DNA from: Pyronema omphalodes
Taxonomy: Eukaryota > Ascomycota > Pezizomycetes > Pezizales > Pyronemataceae
Reading direction: 5' to 3'
Length of the DNA stretch: 64,000 bases
Assembly: GCA_024516155.1 (NCBI GenBank)
Contig: JAJJXM010000006.1
Coordinates: 310,001 to 374,000 of the forward strand
Shown: positions 23,612 through 35,186 of the stretch, one piece after another
Layout of the letters: each line of letters starts with the position of its first letter
Numbering within the stretch: the first letter of the stretch is position 1
The notes under the pieces: generated by a model
The model's input: only the letters and a program-made list of their open reading frames with translations
Databases searched by the model: none
What the model was told of the DNA's origin: nothing
Program-made: the position numbers and the translations under genes

Positions 23612-25989
23612 ACCGTATGTATACCCTGGATCGTGGTTGGGTTGTTTCCGATGCCTGATGTATGATGTATGATGTCTGATGAGTATGTCTGTGGTTGGTG
23701 CTTATGAGTAAAGAGTGGAGTGGAGAGTGGAGTGGAGTGGAGTGAGTGGAGTATGTACATGTATGTAGAGTTGAGTAGGGCGGCTTGGTGCTTGGTGCTT
23801 GGTGCTTGGTTCATCTGGTTTATCTGGTTCATCTTCATCTGGTTCATCTTCATCTGGTTCATCTTCATTCGGTCGGTCTGATCCAGGTTGATGAAGCGAA
23901 GCATAGTATAGTGAGCATAGCAACCACCAAATCTTAATTCCAAAATCCCAAATCCCTGAAGATCTCAAATCGCAAATCTCAAACCACAAATCTCAAACCC
24001 CAAAGCCCGAAGCCCGAAGCCCGAAACCCGAAACCCGAAGCCCGAAACCCGAAACCCGAAGCTGGAAGCTCAAAACACGAACCAGGACCCAAAAAACCAG
24101 ACGTGATTCATGAGTCCATACTATTAGCTATTCCAATATTCCAATATTCCAGTATAACCAACCATCCATATTCCAGTATATATTGCTACGTCCCAATCCA
24201 TAATCCATAATCCATAACGCATACCAAAAATCCTCCTCCATACCATACCATTGGATTGGTGCTATGATGGTGTTTATCTCCGAGATATGCACGATATGTA
24301 TATACTAAAAGCCCTGATCTTTTGATTTTTTATAGATATATATAGATATATATGAAAAAAGAAAAAAAGATCTGCAGATGTAGTCTAAGTTGCTTTCCGT
24401 GGGTGGTGGGTGGTGGGTCGGTATGTAGGTATCATAATTATAGTTAATGGAGACTGATACTGATACTGGGGTGATGGGTGATGTTATAGTCTTATTGATG
24501 GTCTGTGGTTTGTTGTTTGTAGATACAGAATAAAGAATAAAGAATACACAATAAACAATAAACAATAAACTAAGAAGGGGAACAAACAGAAGTAACCACC
24601 TGAGTAACCACCAAAATATTTCATGAAGGCCGTAAACAGTAATTATTTAATACCATACATGAAGCTCCATCATCATCCACAAAGCTCTATCATCATCCAT
24701 ATAAGAAACCAAAAGCCAGAAGATGAACAACAAGTAAAATTTCCTACAGTATAAAGTATCAAGTATAAACTTCCTATCCAAACGAAGGATAAAAACAACG
24801 GGGGGAGGGGGGAGGGGGGAGGGGGAGGATAGGTGTAATATATACCATTATGCTGGAAAATATTGATTTCGCTTTGTGTTTTGTTTTGTTTTTTGGTGCT
24901 GGGAATATAGGATTTTGTTACCATTACACCGATGCTTGGACTATGACTATGACTATTGATGTGATACCGATACCAGCTACCCGATACCCACAGCTCGGTA
25001 ACCTGGTATCTATGGAATTTGGTATGTGTTGTTTTCTATATCGGAAATAATTTTATGTATATATTTTTATTGTTATTTATAAAGAAGTAGGGAAGTAGGT
25101 AAAGTAGGTAAATAGGGAAATAGAGAAGTAAGTAAAGTATACTGTGCTAAAGTTTAAAGGTTAAAGTTTATATCGTACATCTAGTAGAACAAAATAAAAT
25201 CATGCAATGGTTTTTTCTCTAACTCAAAAAGAAGATCAGAAGTTCAGGCTACGTTACAATCTTTCCCCACGTGAGATTTTTGAAAAGAACAAAAAAAAAT
25301 AAAATAAAAAAATAAAGGTGTAGTTTATGTAGACTTGGTACTTGGTACTTGAGACTCTGTAGACTCTGGAAATTGATGATAGGGTTTAATGTTTAATGTT
25401 TTTTTTTTCATGGTGATGGGGTGGGTAGTAGTATTAGTATTAGTATTAGTTATATGCTGTGTCGTTATTGTTTTGTTATTGTTTTGTTATTGTTTCGTTA
25501 TTGTTTCGTTATTGTTTCGTTATTGTTTTGTTATTGTTGTTATTGTTGTTATTGTTTTGTTATCTTTTCGTTGTGTTGTTTCGGTATTGTTGTGTTGTGT
25601 TGTGTTGTTGCATTCCCATATTTCAGCGACGTATACTGTAAATAGAGAGATAAATATACTTATCCCCTTATCCCCTTATCCTCTGTCCTCTGTTCTCTGT
25701 TCTCTGTCCTCTGTCCTCTGTTCTCTGTTCTCTGTCCTCTGTTCTCTGTTCCCTAAAAAAGATTTTATTTCCGGAATAACGGAATAAAAATAGAAATAAA
25801 CATAAACATAGCGGTGATGGTAGCGGTGATGGTAGTGGAGGTGGTGGTGATGGTGGTGGTACGTGCTTAATATAGAGTAAATTATAAACTGTAATCTTTA
25901 ATGACGTTATTAGTATGATGGTGCTTATTATTATTATTTTTGTTTTGACGATCCGAGCTTTATCTTTCTGTCTTTCTGTCTGTTTGTCT

Positions 25990-26007
25990 GTCTAGGCGTC
26001 TGGCTGG

Positions 26008-26042
<35 letters not shown>

Positions 26043-26088
26043 GTTGTCTGTCTGTCTGTCTGTCTGTCTGGTTGTCTGGGCGTCTGGC
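25990..26088. repeat. (TCTG)n tetranucleotide array
   Basis: Interrupted array of TCTG units with occasional TTTG, TCTGG and GGCG substitutions. Confidence 0.9.
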
Positions 26089-27977
26089 GGGTTATTTTCC
26101 ACACGAGCGTATACCCGAGATATAGACCCGATCGATCTCCAGGTATGTATGACAGTATGGTATGGTATAGTACAGGTTAAGTAAGTATCAATAGCTCAAA
26201 TAATAGGAAAACGCAAAACGTAAAACGTAAAACGCAAAACGCACAACATGGGAACTGTTAATTCCCAATTCCCAAATACCAACTAGCAACTGCTATTCTC
26301 AGCATTCCCCAGGAACAGGAGCCAGGAGCCAGGAGCCAGGAGCCAGGGGCCGGGGGGAGATTGTGATTATGATTATGATTATGATTATGATTATGATTAT
26401 GGTTATGGTTATGGAAAATTGCGGTGGGTCTGTTCTTGTTAATGTTTTGGTTGTTTGTGCTGTATTTGTATAAGTGGTCCGGGATATGGTATGGTATGGT
26501 ATGGTATGGTATGGCATGGTATGGTATGGCATTGAATATCGATGGGGCTGTAATTGTGATTGTGATTGTTGAATTAGGTGATTAGGTGGATTTGGTGATT
26601 AGGTGATTTGATGATTTGGTGATTTGGTGATTGGCGATTAGCTAGGTATGAGTACATCGTCGCGGTGAATAAAAGAAAGAAAGAAGAAGGGGAAGAAGGA
26701 GGGGAGCGCGATAATAATTTTTTTTAGAGGAGGTCAATGATCATCTATCTCATCGAAGCGGGTATGTATGTGCTCGTAGGTGAATACTAACCGCTGCTGC
26801 TGCTTGCATGGTTGATTGAGATTGAGATTATGATTATGATTGCTGCCCGGGGTAACACCCATAGAGGGTGTCAGGTGGGTTGCTGCTCTGCGCTGCTCTG
26901 CTGCGGGTACTTACATGGACTGTACGTAGAATGTCAAATGTCAGACCCTGTCCTGTGCCTCCTAATACCTATGCCTGATTGTGCCTTTCCGCTCGCCAGA
27001 ATTGACGCCGATATCTCCTGGCTAACGGGCTTCATCTATAGCCCCGATAAGCCCCGAGTAACCCTGACCTGACTGATCCTATTCAACTTCATCTCAACTG
27101 TATGTCGGACCTTGTTGAACCTTGTCGGACTTTGACAGACTTTGCCAGAACTCGCCAGACCTTATCGGACCTTGTCGGACATTGTCAAGCTCAACAAATG
27201 ACTTCCTTCACCTCGTCCTTCTCCTCCACGATGCTTCAATTCGTTTTGTCGTGCCCGGCCTCCAATCTGCCCTCTGGGGTAGTAGCATCTATCTAACTAT
27301 GGTGTGTAGATGATGATGATGATGATGATAACCACCCTCCTGCCCTGCCAACCGCGCCGCCGCCTCCGCTCTCGATCCTCGCCCTGGTATTGCTTGTGTG
27401 TTTGCTGGCTGGCTGGCTGGCTGGTGCTGGTGGTGTCCTTTTCCCTTTGGTGTGTCCCTACTGCGCGGCGCTGCTGTCCTCCTAGAGTAGCTCACAGCGG
27501 GCGGTATGATCCTTCGCGATCCTTTTCCCTACTGCGGAATGATCCTTAGCTCGTGAACGGCCGTAGTAGTCAATTTAGTCTATGACTATGAAGCTCGATT
27601 CGATTTAGGGACTTTTGCTTTTTAGACTTTTGTTGCTTTAAACTTTTGCTTTACCCGCTTTCGACCTTTGCTTTACCCGCTTTAGACTTCGCTCGCCTTT
27701 CTGCTCATCTTGCAAGTTGCAAGTCGTCCTCTAAAAGTTCTCCCCCCCAGTTACCTAGAGCTCTCCTCTGATGTTCGCTTTAACCCTCCTCACTCTCCGA
27801 ACTCGACTATTATTATGCTTCCCCCGTCAAGCTCGTTGTCCCTGTGCCTGGTTGTGCCTGGTTGCAAGCTTAGCTCCTCGCGCACTTGTCTTTATTCATC
27901 TTGGGTCCCCTTTGGCTCCCTTTGGGTTATTTCGTCGGTGTCCCTGTGGTCTCCCTGTGGTCTCCTAAGCTCGCTGT

Positions 27978-28242
27978 TCCCTATGAAGCCTATCCCTAAG
28001 GAGACTGAGTTGTCCTTTTGGTCTCCTAAAGCTGGATGTTCCCTATGAAGCCTATCCCCAAGAAGCGAAGCCAGGAATGATTGTTCACCCCTCGAGTGGT
28101 CCTAAAATGATGCTTCAGTCGTCTTCAGTAGATGCTATGAAGTCTATCCCCCAAGAAGCGAAGTTTTGAAGTGAATAATTGTCCCCCCTCCCTCCGAGTG
28201 AAGTCCTAAAATGATGCTTCAGTCGTCTTCAATACCGATGCT
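27978..28242 (+). repeat. Imperfect tandem repeat, unit about 65-105 bp
   Basis: Three successive blocks each begin with CCCTATGAAGCCTATCCC or CTATGAAGTCTATCCCC (near 27979, 28042 and 28135). The last two also share AAGAAGCGAAG and CCTAAAATGATGCTTCAGTCG. No open frame spans the units, so the repeat appears non-coding. Confidence 0.7.
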
Positions 28243-29247
28243 ACCCCCTCCCCCCCCTCTTCCCTCCCCCCCTCCCCCCATCATCACCCCCCCCCCCCCC
28301 CCCCCTACAGCAGACAGGCGTGCTACAACTGGCGATTCTAGTGATGTTCATGTGGTAATAAATGCGAGACGGGGGTTACAGACAAGACAGGCAACCAACC
28401 AAGCAGAAAGCACTATCGGCAAAGACAGGGATCTAGCTCGATGAGGAATGGCAAGAGCAGGAGCCCTGGGCAGTGGGCAATTGTCGAACTGTCTTGTCGA
28501 GAAGCTGCTCGCAGAAAGGAAAGCGAGCGCAGACAAGAGGTTGCTTGCCGCCCTTTTTTCCAACCCCCAAATTTGACAACCCCCTCCTTCTCCCCTTAAT
28601 TCGCTTCTGATTTCTTCTCAAGCTGCTTCTTCTTCTTCTTCCTCCGACACACCTCCCACAAATCACTCCCTTCGACCCTTTGTTGTTGTGTCTTTCTCTT
28701 CGCCCGCTTCATCAACCACACATTTGTCTTTTTGAATACATAACAGTACTGTAAGTAACACAGTCCCACACTCTATCGACTTTCATCAGTCCATCCATCA
28801 CAGTCCCTTCCCCTCTCTCGTCATCAGTTGTGGGATCATCTGGGCCCTTACACACCATCTGAGCATCTGGCCATCTGAGAGTATCTGTTCGACCCCCTTG
28901 CTCCATCAGAAAGGCAAAGCAAAGCAGAGCAGAGCAAAGCAAAGCAAAGCAAAGCAAAGCAGCAGCAGTAACCTTCTTCGCGCTTCTCTCCCTCCTTACC
29001 TTTGACACCAACTTGACAGCATCTGCTACCTTCCTTCCTTCCCCCACACCCACACATACCACCTTTTGCACTTGCACAAATAAACGACCTTCGCACAAAG
29101 TGTCATCCACATCATCTGTTGTTTATCTTATTACCTCCAGCCACAGAGCTTCACTTGCTGACCTGTTATATCCAGTCATCAGACAGCTTATCCTTCCAAT
29201 AGTTTACGAGCTTTTTAATTATTTCCACTACACACATACCATACAAC

Positions 29248-31254
29248 ATGTCCGACCCTGTCGTTAAGCCTGAGGAGACCGTCGTCGCCGTTGACGCTCC
29301 CAAGGTCGAGGAGACCGCCGCCCCCGCCGTTGAGGCTACCCCCGCTGTCGAGGAGGCCAAGCCCGAGGAGACTACGGAACAGAAGGAGGAAGAGGCACCA
29401 AAGGAGGAGAAGCCTGAGCCCAAGGCGATTACTCACGGAACTCTTTCCAAGGCACACGGAGGATTGCTCTCGTATGTTGATTTCCTTTCTACATGAAAAA
29501 TGCGCAGTAACTTATAACCACCACAGTTTCTTCAAGAGCAAGCGCTTCTTCTACTTCCAGGAGGAGCCCATCACCGAGGAGGCCCTCAAGAGCTACCTCC
29601 ACAAGGACTCCGCTTCCAAGGCTACCGCTGCCTATGCCCTCCAGACTGGAAAGGGTCTTTGCTTCTACTCCAAGGATGAGGCCAACAAGCAGCCCCACGG
29701 AATCATCAAGCTCGCCGATGTCACTGAGGTCACTGAGTCCGGTGCCAACAAGTTCGTTTTGAAGATGTCTTCCGGAGATCTTCACTTCGAGGCTCTTGCT
29801 TCTGAGCGCGACTCTTGGGTCTTCACTCTTAAGGCCAAGATCGCTGAGGCTAAGGCCACCGTTGACGAGGTCCTTGAGTCTGAGGGATACAAGGCCACCA
29901 TCGAGCGTTTGAGTAAGTTAAAATTAAGCTCCGCCCTGTAATATACCAGGGTTAAAACTGACGTTTATATTAGCCAAGCCCGCTGTACCCGCTAAACCCG
30001 CTGCCGTCAAGACTGAGGAGGCCAAGGCTGAGGAGACCGAGGAGGCTAAGCCTGCTGAGGAGGCGAAGCCCGAGACCGCCGCTCCCGAGGAGGTCACTTC
30101 TGACGCTGAGGCCTCCGATGCCAAGGCTGAGATCAAGCGCACTCCCTCCAAGAAGAACAAGAGAATCTCCGCTTTCAACGCCGCCTCTTTCTTCGGTAAG
30201 AAGGAGAAGGCCGAGGAGAAGAAGGCTGAGGACAAGAAGGACGAGGCTGCCCCCGCCGTTGAGGGAGAGGCTGCTCCCGCTGATGCTACTGAGGCCCCTG
30301 CTGCCCCTGCCCCTGGTGGTGAGTTTAAGAGTTGGTCCGTGTGTTTGCGCTTATTTCTGACATTGATTAGTCACCGAGCCCGTTGCCACCGAGGCTGCCA
30401 CCGAGGCCAAGGCTGACGAGGAGGCCAAGCCTGAGGAGGCTAAGCCCACTGAGGAGACCCGCCCCGAGCCTGCTGCCAACAAGCACAACCGTCGTTCTTT
30501 CTTCGCCCGCTTTGGAAAGCGTGAGGAGTCCGCCGCCGCTGAGGACAAGAAGGAGGAGGCCGCTGCTGAGGGTGAGGAGAAGAAGGCCGAGGAGGCTAAG
30601 CCCGCTGAGACCCCCGCTTCCCCCAGCGCTGGTGTTCTCTCTTTCTTCTCCAAGCGCGAGAAGAGCCCTGCCCCCAAGGCTGCTCTCGCCACTGAGGAGC
30701 CCCCCCACGAGGTCAAGCTCGAGGCCAAGGTCGACCCCGAGGCTCCCGCTGCTGAGTCCTCTGAGGCCGCTGCCGCTGCCCCTGCTACCGAGGAGGCCGC
30801 CGCTGCCGTCGAGGGTGAGGAGAAGAAGGAGGAGACCAAGCCCGTCACCTCCCCCAAGGAGAAGCGTATCTCCAGCTTCTTCAACTTCGGAAAGGGAAAG
30901 GCCGTTGAGGAGAAGAAGCCCGAGGAGGTCAAGTCTGACTCTGAGGATGCTGAGGCTCCCCCCAAGACCGCTACCTCCCCCGTTCCCAAGTCCGGATTCC
31001 TCGGAGGATTGAAGCGTAAGGTTTCCAAGGCCGGAAAGGCCGACAAGCCCGAGACCAAGGACGTCAACGCCCCCGCTCCCGTCGCCGAGGAGGAGGCCAC
31101 CGAGGCTGCCGCCGCCGAGACCACCACAGCAGAGGCCGTCAAGGAGGAGGAGACTAAGACTGAGGAGCAGAAGCCCGCTGAGACACAAGCAATCGGAGAT
31201 GTTGTACCTGAGGCCGTTACTGTCGGTGCTAACCCCGTTCAGGCAACCGCATAA
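29248..31254 (+). CDS. PH-domain protein of the Meu6 family
   Basis: Four exons: 29248-29471, 29527-29912, 29974-30318 and 30371-31254. Donors are GTATGT, GTAAGT and GTGAGT; acceptors are CAG, TAG and TAG. All phases close, giving 612 aa. Residues about 1-65 are an acidic Glu/Pro/Ala/Val tail. A pleckstrin-homology-like domain follows (about 70-200), with FFKSKRFFYFQ at its start, ALQTGKGLCFYSK, a GIIKLADVTEV strand and the closing Trp helix ERDSWVFTLKAKI. The remaining 400 residues are low-complexity Glu/Lys/Ala/Pro sequence punctuated by about five short Ser-Phe-Phe/basic motifs. The closest family I recognise is the fungal Meu6-type PH protein, whose function is poorly known; membrane or cortical association is inferred from the PH domain. 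Codons are strongly biased to GAG, AAG, GCC and CCC, which suggests high expression. Confidence 0.88.
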
Positions 31255-32001
31255 ATAGTTTGAATTTTCTTTTGGTTTAAACTACTTTAACACAAAAATT
31301 TCTGGATTGGATTTCTTGTCAAAGTTGAGAGGAGATTTGATGATATTGGGCATGTTGTTTTTTAGTTTTTAGTTTTGTTTCACTGAGTTATTAGCCGGAA
31401 AGCATGCATGTCTTATTTTTTATCAATTCCCCATAGGTGTTTCTGAGTTTCAGTCTTTTTTTTTTTTTGTTTTTGTACCGACTTCTTTTTGTTTTTACTA
31501 CCCTTAACTTAACTCCTTTTAGCTCATGTCGCGTTAATGCCTGCGATTTGTAACTTTTTTTTTTTTCCTCCCCAAATATTCTTCTTTTTTTTTTTTACTT
31601 ACATCTACAATGCTTTTTGTTCGCCTTTTTTTTTGTTCAGTCTTTTTTTCGCTTTCTTGTGCAATTCTTGTCTTGTTGTAATTCCAGAATTTAAAGCGTT
31701 GTGGTGTAAATCTTATTTTTTTTATCCTCTCCTCCTCTTATATATCTATATACTTGAAAGCACGGCTCCATTATGTATCGCCAAAGTAATCTATCATCTG
31801 GTTTTGATGACGTGAGAATGTGTTTTTGCTTGTCGTCGCTTGTATAGCGGTGAATGTCCTTCCTTATATAGCTTGAACATCTTCGCTTATGATTTATACT
31901 CATACATCCGCACTCGCGATATGAACTGGTGATGGTGATGCTGATATATAGATATATAGATACTGATGCCGTGTAATAACTTATGAAAACTTCTAATCAC
32001 C
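31255..32001. other. 3' flank of the PH-domain gene, T-rich
   Basis: The stretch has repeated T8-T12 runs (31455-31640) and no supported gene. The 92-codon frame near 31537 is a poly-phenylalanine product of the T tracts. Confidence 0.6.
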
Positions 32002-32290
32002 TGGACCTCCCGGTTGTACAAAATAGTTCAAAATGACCAGTCACGACTAAAACGGATTGTATGGACTGTTGGAATATGAGCTGTACGGCGACCTAGAAGT
32101 TTTACTGGCAGTTGATATAAACTGATTAAACTGGTTCAACTGGTTAAACTGATTAAAACTGATTAAAACTGGTTAAACTGGTTCAACTGGTTCAACTGGT
32201 TCAACTGGTTCAACTGATTGAAACTGATATAAACTGGTTCAACTGGTTAAAAATGCGAAAACTGCGAAAACTGTGGAAAATAAGGGGCTT
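32002..32290 (-). mobile_element. hAT terminal relic (copy 3)
   Basis: The sequence matches the reverse complement of the right end of hAT copy 1. It starts at a degenerate TGGACCTCCC terminus and continues through CGGA(C/T)TGTA(C/T)GGACTGTTGG, GCTGTACGGCGACC and TGATATAAACTG. It then enters an expanded array of AACTGGTTC units (about 32120-32245) derived from the subterminal motif. No opposite terminus or duplication is visible. Confidence 0.75.
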
Positions 32291-35038
32291 TTATGTATGG
32301 GTTTGGTTATAGTTATCGCCGTGTGGTGTATGGGGGCCTTAGGATTGTAGATTGTGGTTTATTCCAGTTGAAACTTCCACTAAAAGTTGAAACTGGGTTC
32401 TGTGGTGGATGGTGGCTGGTGGATGGTGATATATGATGATTCGGCCGGATAGATAAATAGATGTATTTATGTATCAGTGGAAAATGGATTATGGGTTATG
32501 GATTTGATACGGTGGTATTTTATATCGATTAAGAGCTACGAGTTGAATGGGTTATGGGTTATGGGTAACTTGTAACTTGTAACTTGTAACTTGTAAGGAA
32601 TAAACGTGAATAGTGAGTTGTGATAAAAGTACAGAGTACAACAGAAAGGAAGATTTTTAGTTTTTTCTAGGTGTCTAAAGTCTATATCATGGTTAAGAGT
32701 GTTGAGTAGGATTTATATAACCTATAGCCTGCTGCCTGCTGCCTACAGGCTCGGACAGGCTAGGAAAAATGCAATATGACAGAAATTTATAGAACAGATA
32801 CAACTGTTAATGCAATTCCATTTGATGGATTATGAATCATATAAGCCGGCAGAAGATTGGAATTACTTAGGGCCTGTAGATTTAGGTATTCGACGCTTTA
32901 TCTATTGGGGGATTGTAGGATATTATAGCTTTCACTTTGGAGCCTTCTCACACATCACGGAACATGATACATGGCATATAATATCCTATTGGCTCTTTTG
33001 ATCTTGACTTATATCAGACATATTTGTTCACAGGCCAGCTTCCCTCGACCACCCCCGCAGCTTCCTGGAGTAGATACAAAGATACACCCAGACCAACCAG
33101 AGTGAGAAGTCTAATCATTTGCAACAATCAAGATTTAACTTAAGCTCGATCTTCTGCTGCCGTATGAACATCTTTTGTGGACTGTTGATTTATTAAATAT
33201 CGGGTGCAAGATATCGGATACTGACAGCTGTCAAATATCGAATATCGGAAGCTAGCAGATGTCAAATGTCGGATGTCGAATGCCAGCTGTCGGTTGACGG
33301 CAGATAGTAGATGCTGGGTGATATGATATACTGATGTAATAATAATACACCGTGATGGAAATTAGTAGGGTTATTACAGAGCTAAATATTGGAAAGCAAT
33401 TTTCTTTTCCTTTATATTTTTGTTCTTTCTTTCTTCCTTTTCTTTTTCAAAGTCCATGCGATGCGATAAACTTGTATACAATATTGATTTGCTGTTATAT
33501 GTTATGCAGTTTAGTCTGTGGAGGGTGTTTTGAAATAGTGGTTATGTTATGCTATGGACTTTGTTTTGATGTGTAGTTTTGATTGAGATTGCTATAATTC
33601 CACATACTCGTGGAATCATACTCTATTTCCAATTTATTATTCATCATCATTTCGTGTAACATAAACATTATCGATAACCGTTCATCTCAAAACAACCTGA
33701 TGAGCCTGTCAGGTATTTATTTGCCAATTTTGGGTTCTGGATTTTATGATTACTGATCGCGATCTTGGCCCAAGCTTCGACAGCTTTAGCTTTAGCTCTA
33801 GCTCTTGGTTTATGAATATCTTTAACCGTAAGCTTTAAAGGTATCTATTTCCTTCTCAAACTCTAAACGAGAGAGCTTAGAGAGCTTGAGATCTTAGAAA
33901 ACTTTGAATCTTAATGATCTTGGAGCTTTCGCGATCTGTCTATAAAGACCCCGAGGCTTTCTTTCGGAGCTTGATAGCTTACCGAGTCGCTTTATACATA
34001 CAACATGTCTCAAAGCTTAGCTTAGAGCTTCAAGCTTTAGGCTTCGTACCGACCTGCACTAAGACGGGTAGGTGTGTACCCGAGACTTGAGTGCGTAGGT
34101 CTAGAATTTTATCCGAATTTTTGTCACAGGCGGGTTTGATAGTTTGGATGAACCGTAATAATTCGTCTATATAGTCAGTTGCTCGTTGAACAAACATGCT
34201 ATCTGGATGATATTGTACGGGGTTGCTGTTAATTTCTCGGCTGCTTCTGCCGCCGTTTTCGCCGCTTCCGCCACTTTCGATGCTTCCACTGCTTTTATGA
34301 GTTTAGATGACTTTCCTTACGTGTCTACATATGTATGTCGGGTTCTTCTTTGCAGAAAGGACACGATGTAATGATGCGGGTATGGTGCATAGCAAATGCA
34401 GTATGTACGTACATTAGAATAGAGTCAACTCTAGCTCGACGGAATTTTTAGGAGCTGTTATGCAAGGCATAAGTATACATCGAACCGTTTGAACTGCGTC
34501 CTGCTGTACTGCGGAATACATTCCATGTGCCTCATTGTTATGTAAAGCCTTGTTGATCAACGGTAGATGAAGACATGTGTATACACAATTTACAAACGGC
34601 GAACACGGAGTTTTTTTTGGCTTCATAATTGATGTAAATAGAACTCGTAGGTAAATTATTGAGTCGTTGAACTGTTTTTTGTATTCGATTATCCTACTAC
34701 TCAGGGAGATGTGGAGTGATGTAATACTTCCAATCGCTTTATTCGGTTTTTAATTTTTGTTCTTCGCTTCCCCCCGTTTCGGAAGATTTCCACCCTTCCC
34801 TGGATGGCCTGGACACCACGGAATCCCTGGGTTCGTTTAAACCGCGTCGAATCACGTGTACGGAGAGTAACTACAAACCGCGTTTCAATTGGTTCGAGTC
34901 CCCCCTCCCTCCCACCCCCTTCCTTCCCTCAGGGTTCAACAGGGTTCATCTCGTTACTCGGCTGGATCTTGTCACGAATAAAGTTAAAACGCCGTGCGAT
35001 TAGTTTTTTTGGGATGGAGATGGATAAGACAGATATGG
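32291..35038. other. Intergenic, no supported gene
   Basis: Short tandem words occur (ATGGGTT near 32550, AACTTGT near 32570-32596). A block unusually rich in AGCTT/AGCTC words lies at about 33765-34060. Open frames of 60-80 codons have no recognisable features. The last 40 bases contain one partial unit of the 61-bp repeat that was the LINE target. Confidence 0.55.
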
Positions 35039-35052
35039 ACATGGAGCCATAG
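35039..35052 (+). repeat. LINE target-site duplication, left copy (14 bp)
   Basis: ACATGGAGCCATAG abuts the 5' end of the LINE. The same 14 bases follow the A-rich tail at 50625-50638, and recur 61 bp later because the target itself is a tandem repeat. Confidence 0.85.
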
Positions 35053-35186
35053 ACAACACACTTCACCTTGGCGCTTTCTAACCGCCAACTTTTCGCTTAA
35101 TTTTCCTATTTGGGAAATTCTACAGAAACATCACGGCTTCAAGCCCCCCCCTATCCGCGGCCCTGGCTCTCCACCAGCCCGCAGGC

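Larger units (their letters stand above)
20001..29247. other. 9-kb simple-repeat-rich stretch without a supported gene
   Basis: No open frame here shows a domain or splice pattern I can defend. Content by region: poly-C runs at 20784-20802, 21403-21420, 23366-23383, 23596-23611 and 28287-28305; TGGTTCATCTTCATC units at about 23815-23870; CCCGAAG/CCCGAAA heptamers at 24004-24062; TTATTGTTTTG units at about 25463-25560; CTCTGTTCTCTGTC units at about 25678-25752; TCTG tetramers at about 26000-26085; GATTAT hexamers at 26350-26400; ATGGT pentamers at about 26485-26530; AGCAA pentamers at 28915-28965. The last several hundred bases are pyrimidine-rich and probably serve as leader and promoter of the PH-domain gene. 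Confidence 0.6.

Noticed and set aside
25389..25787. 132-aa hydrophobic protein
   Set aside because: Val/Leu/Phe/Cys-rich translation of TTATTGTTTTG and CTCTGTTCTCTGTC repeats in all three frames.
23800..26540. CRISPR-like array from regularly repeated words
   Set aside because: Units are contiguous microsatellites without unique spacers, in a eukaryotic (intron-containing) genome.
30351..31188. 263- and 273-codon antisense frames
   Set aside because: Shadows of the GC3-rich coding sequence of the PH-domain protein on the other strand.
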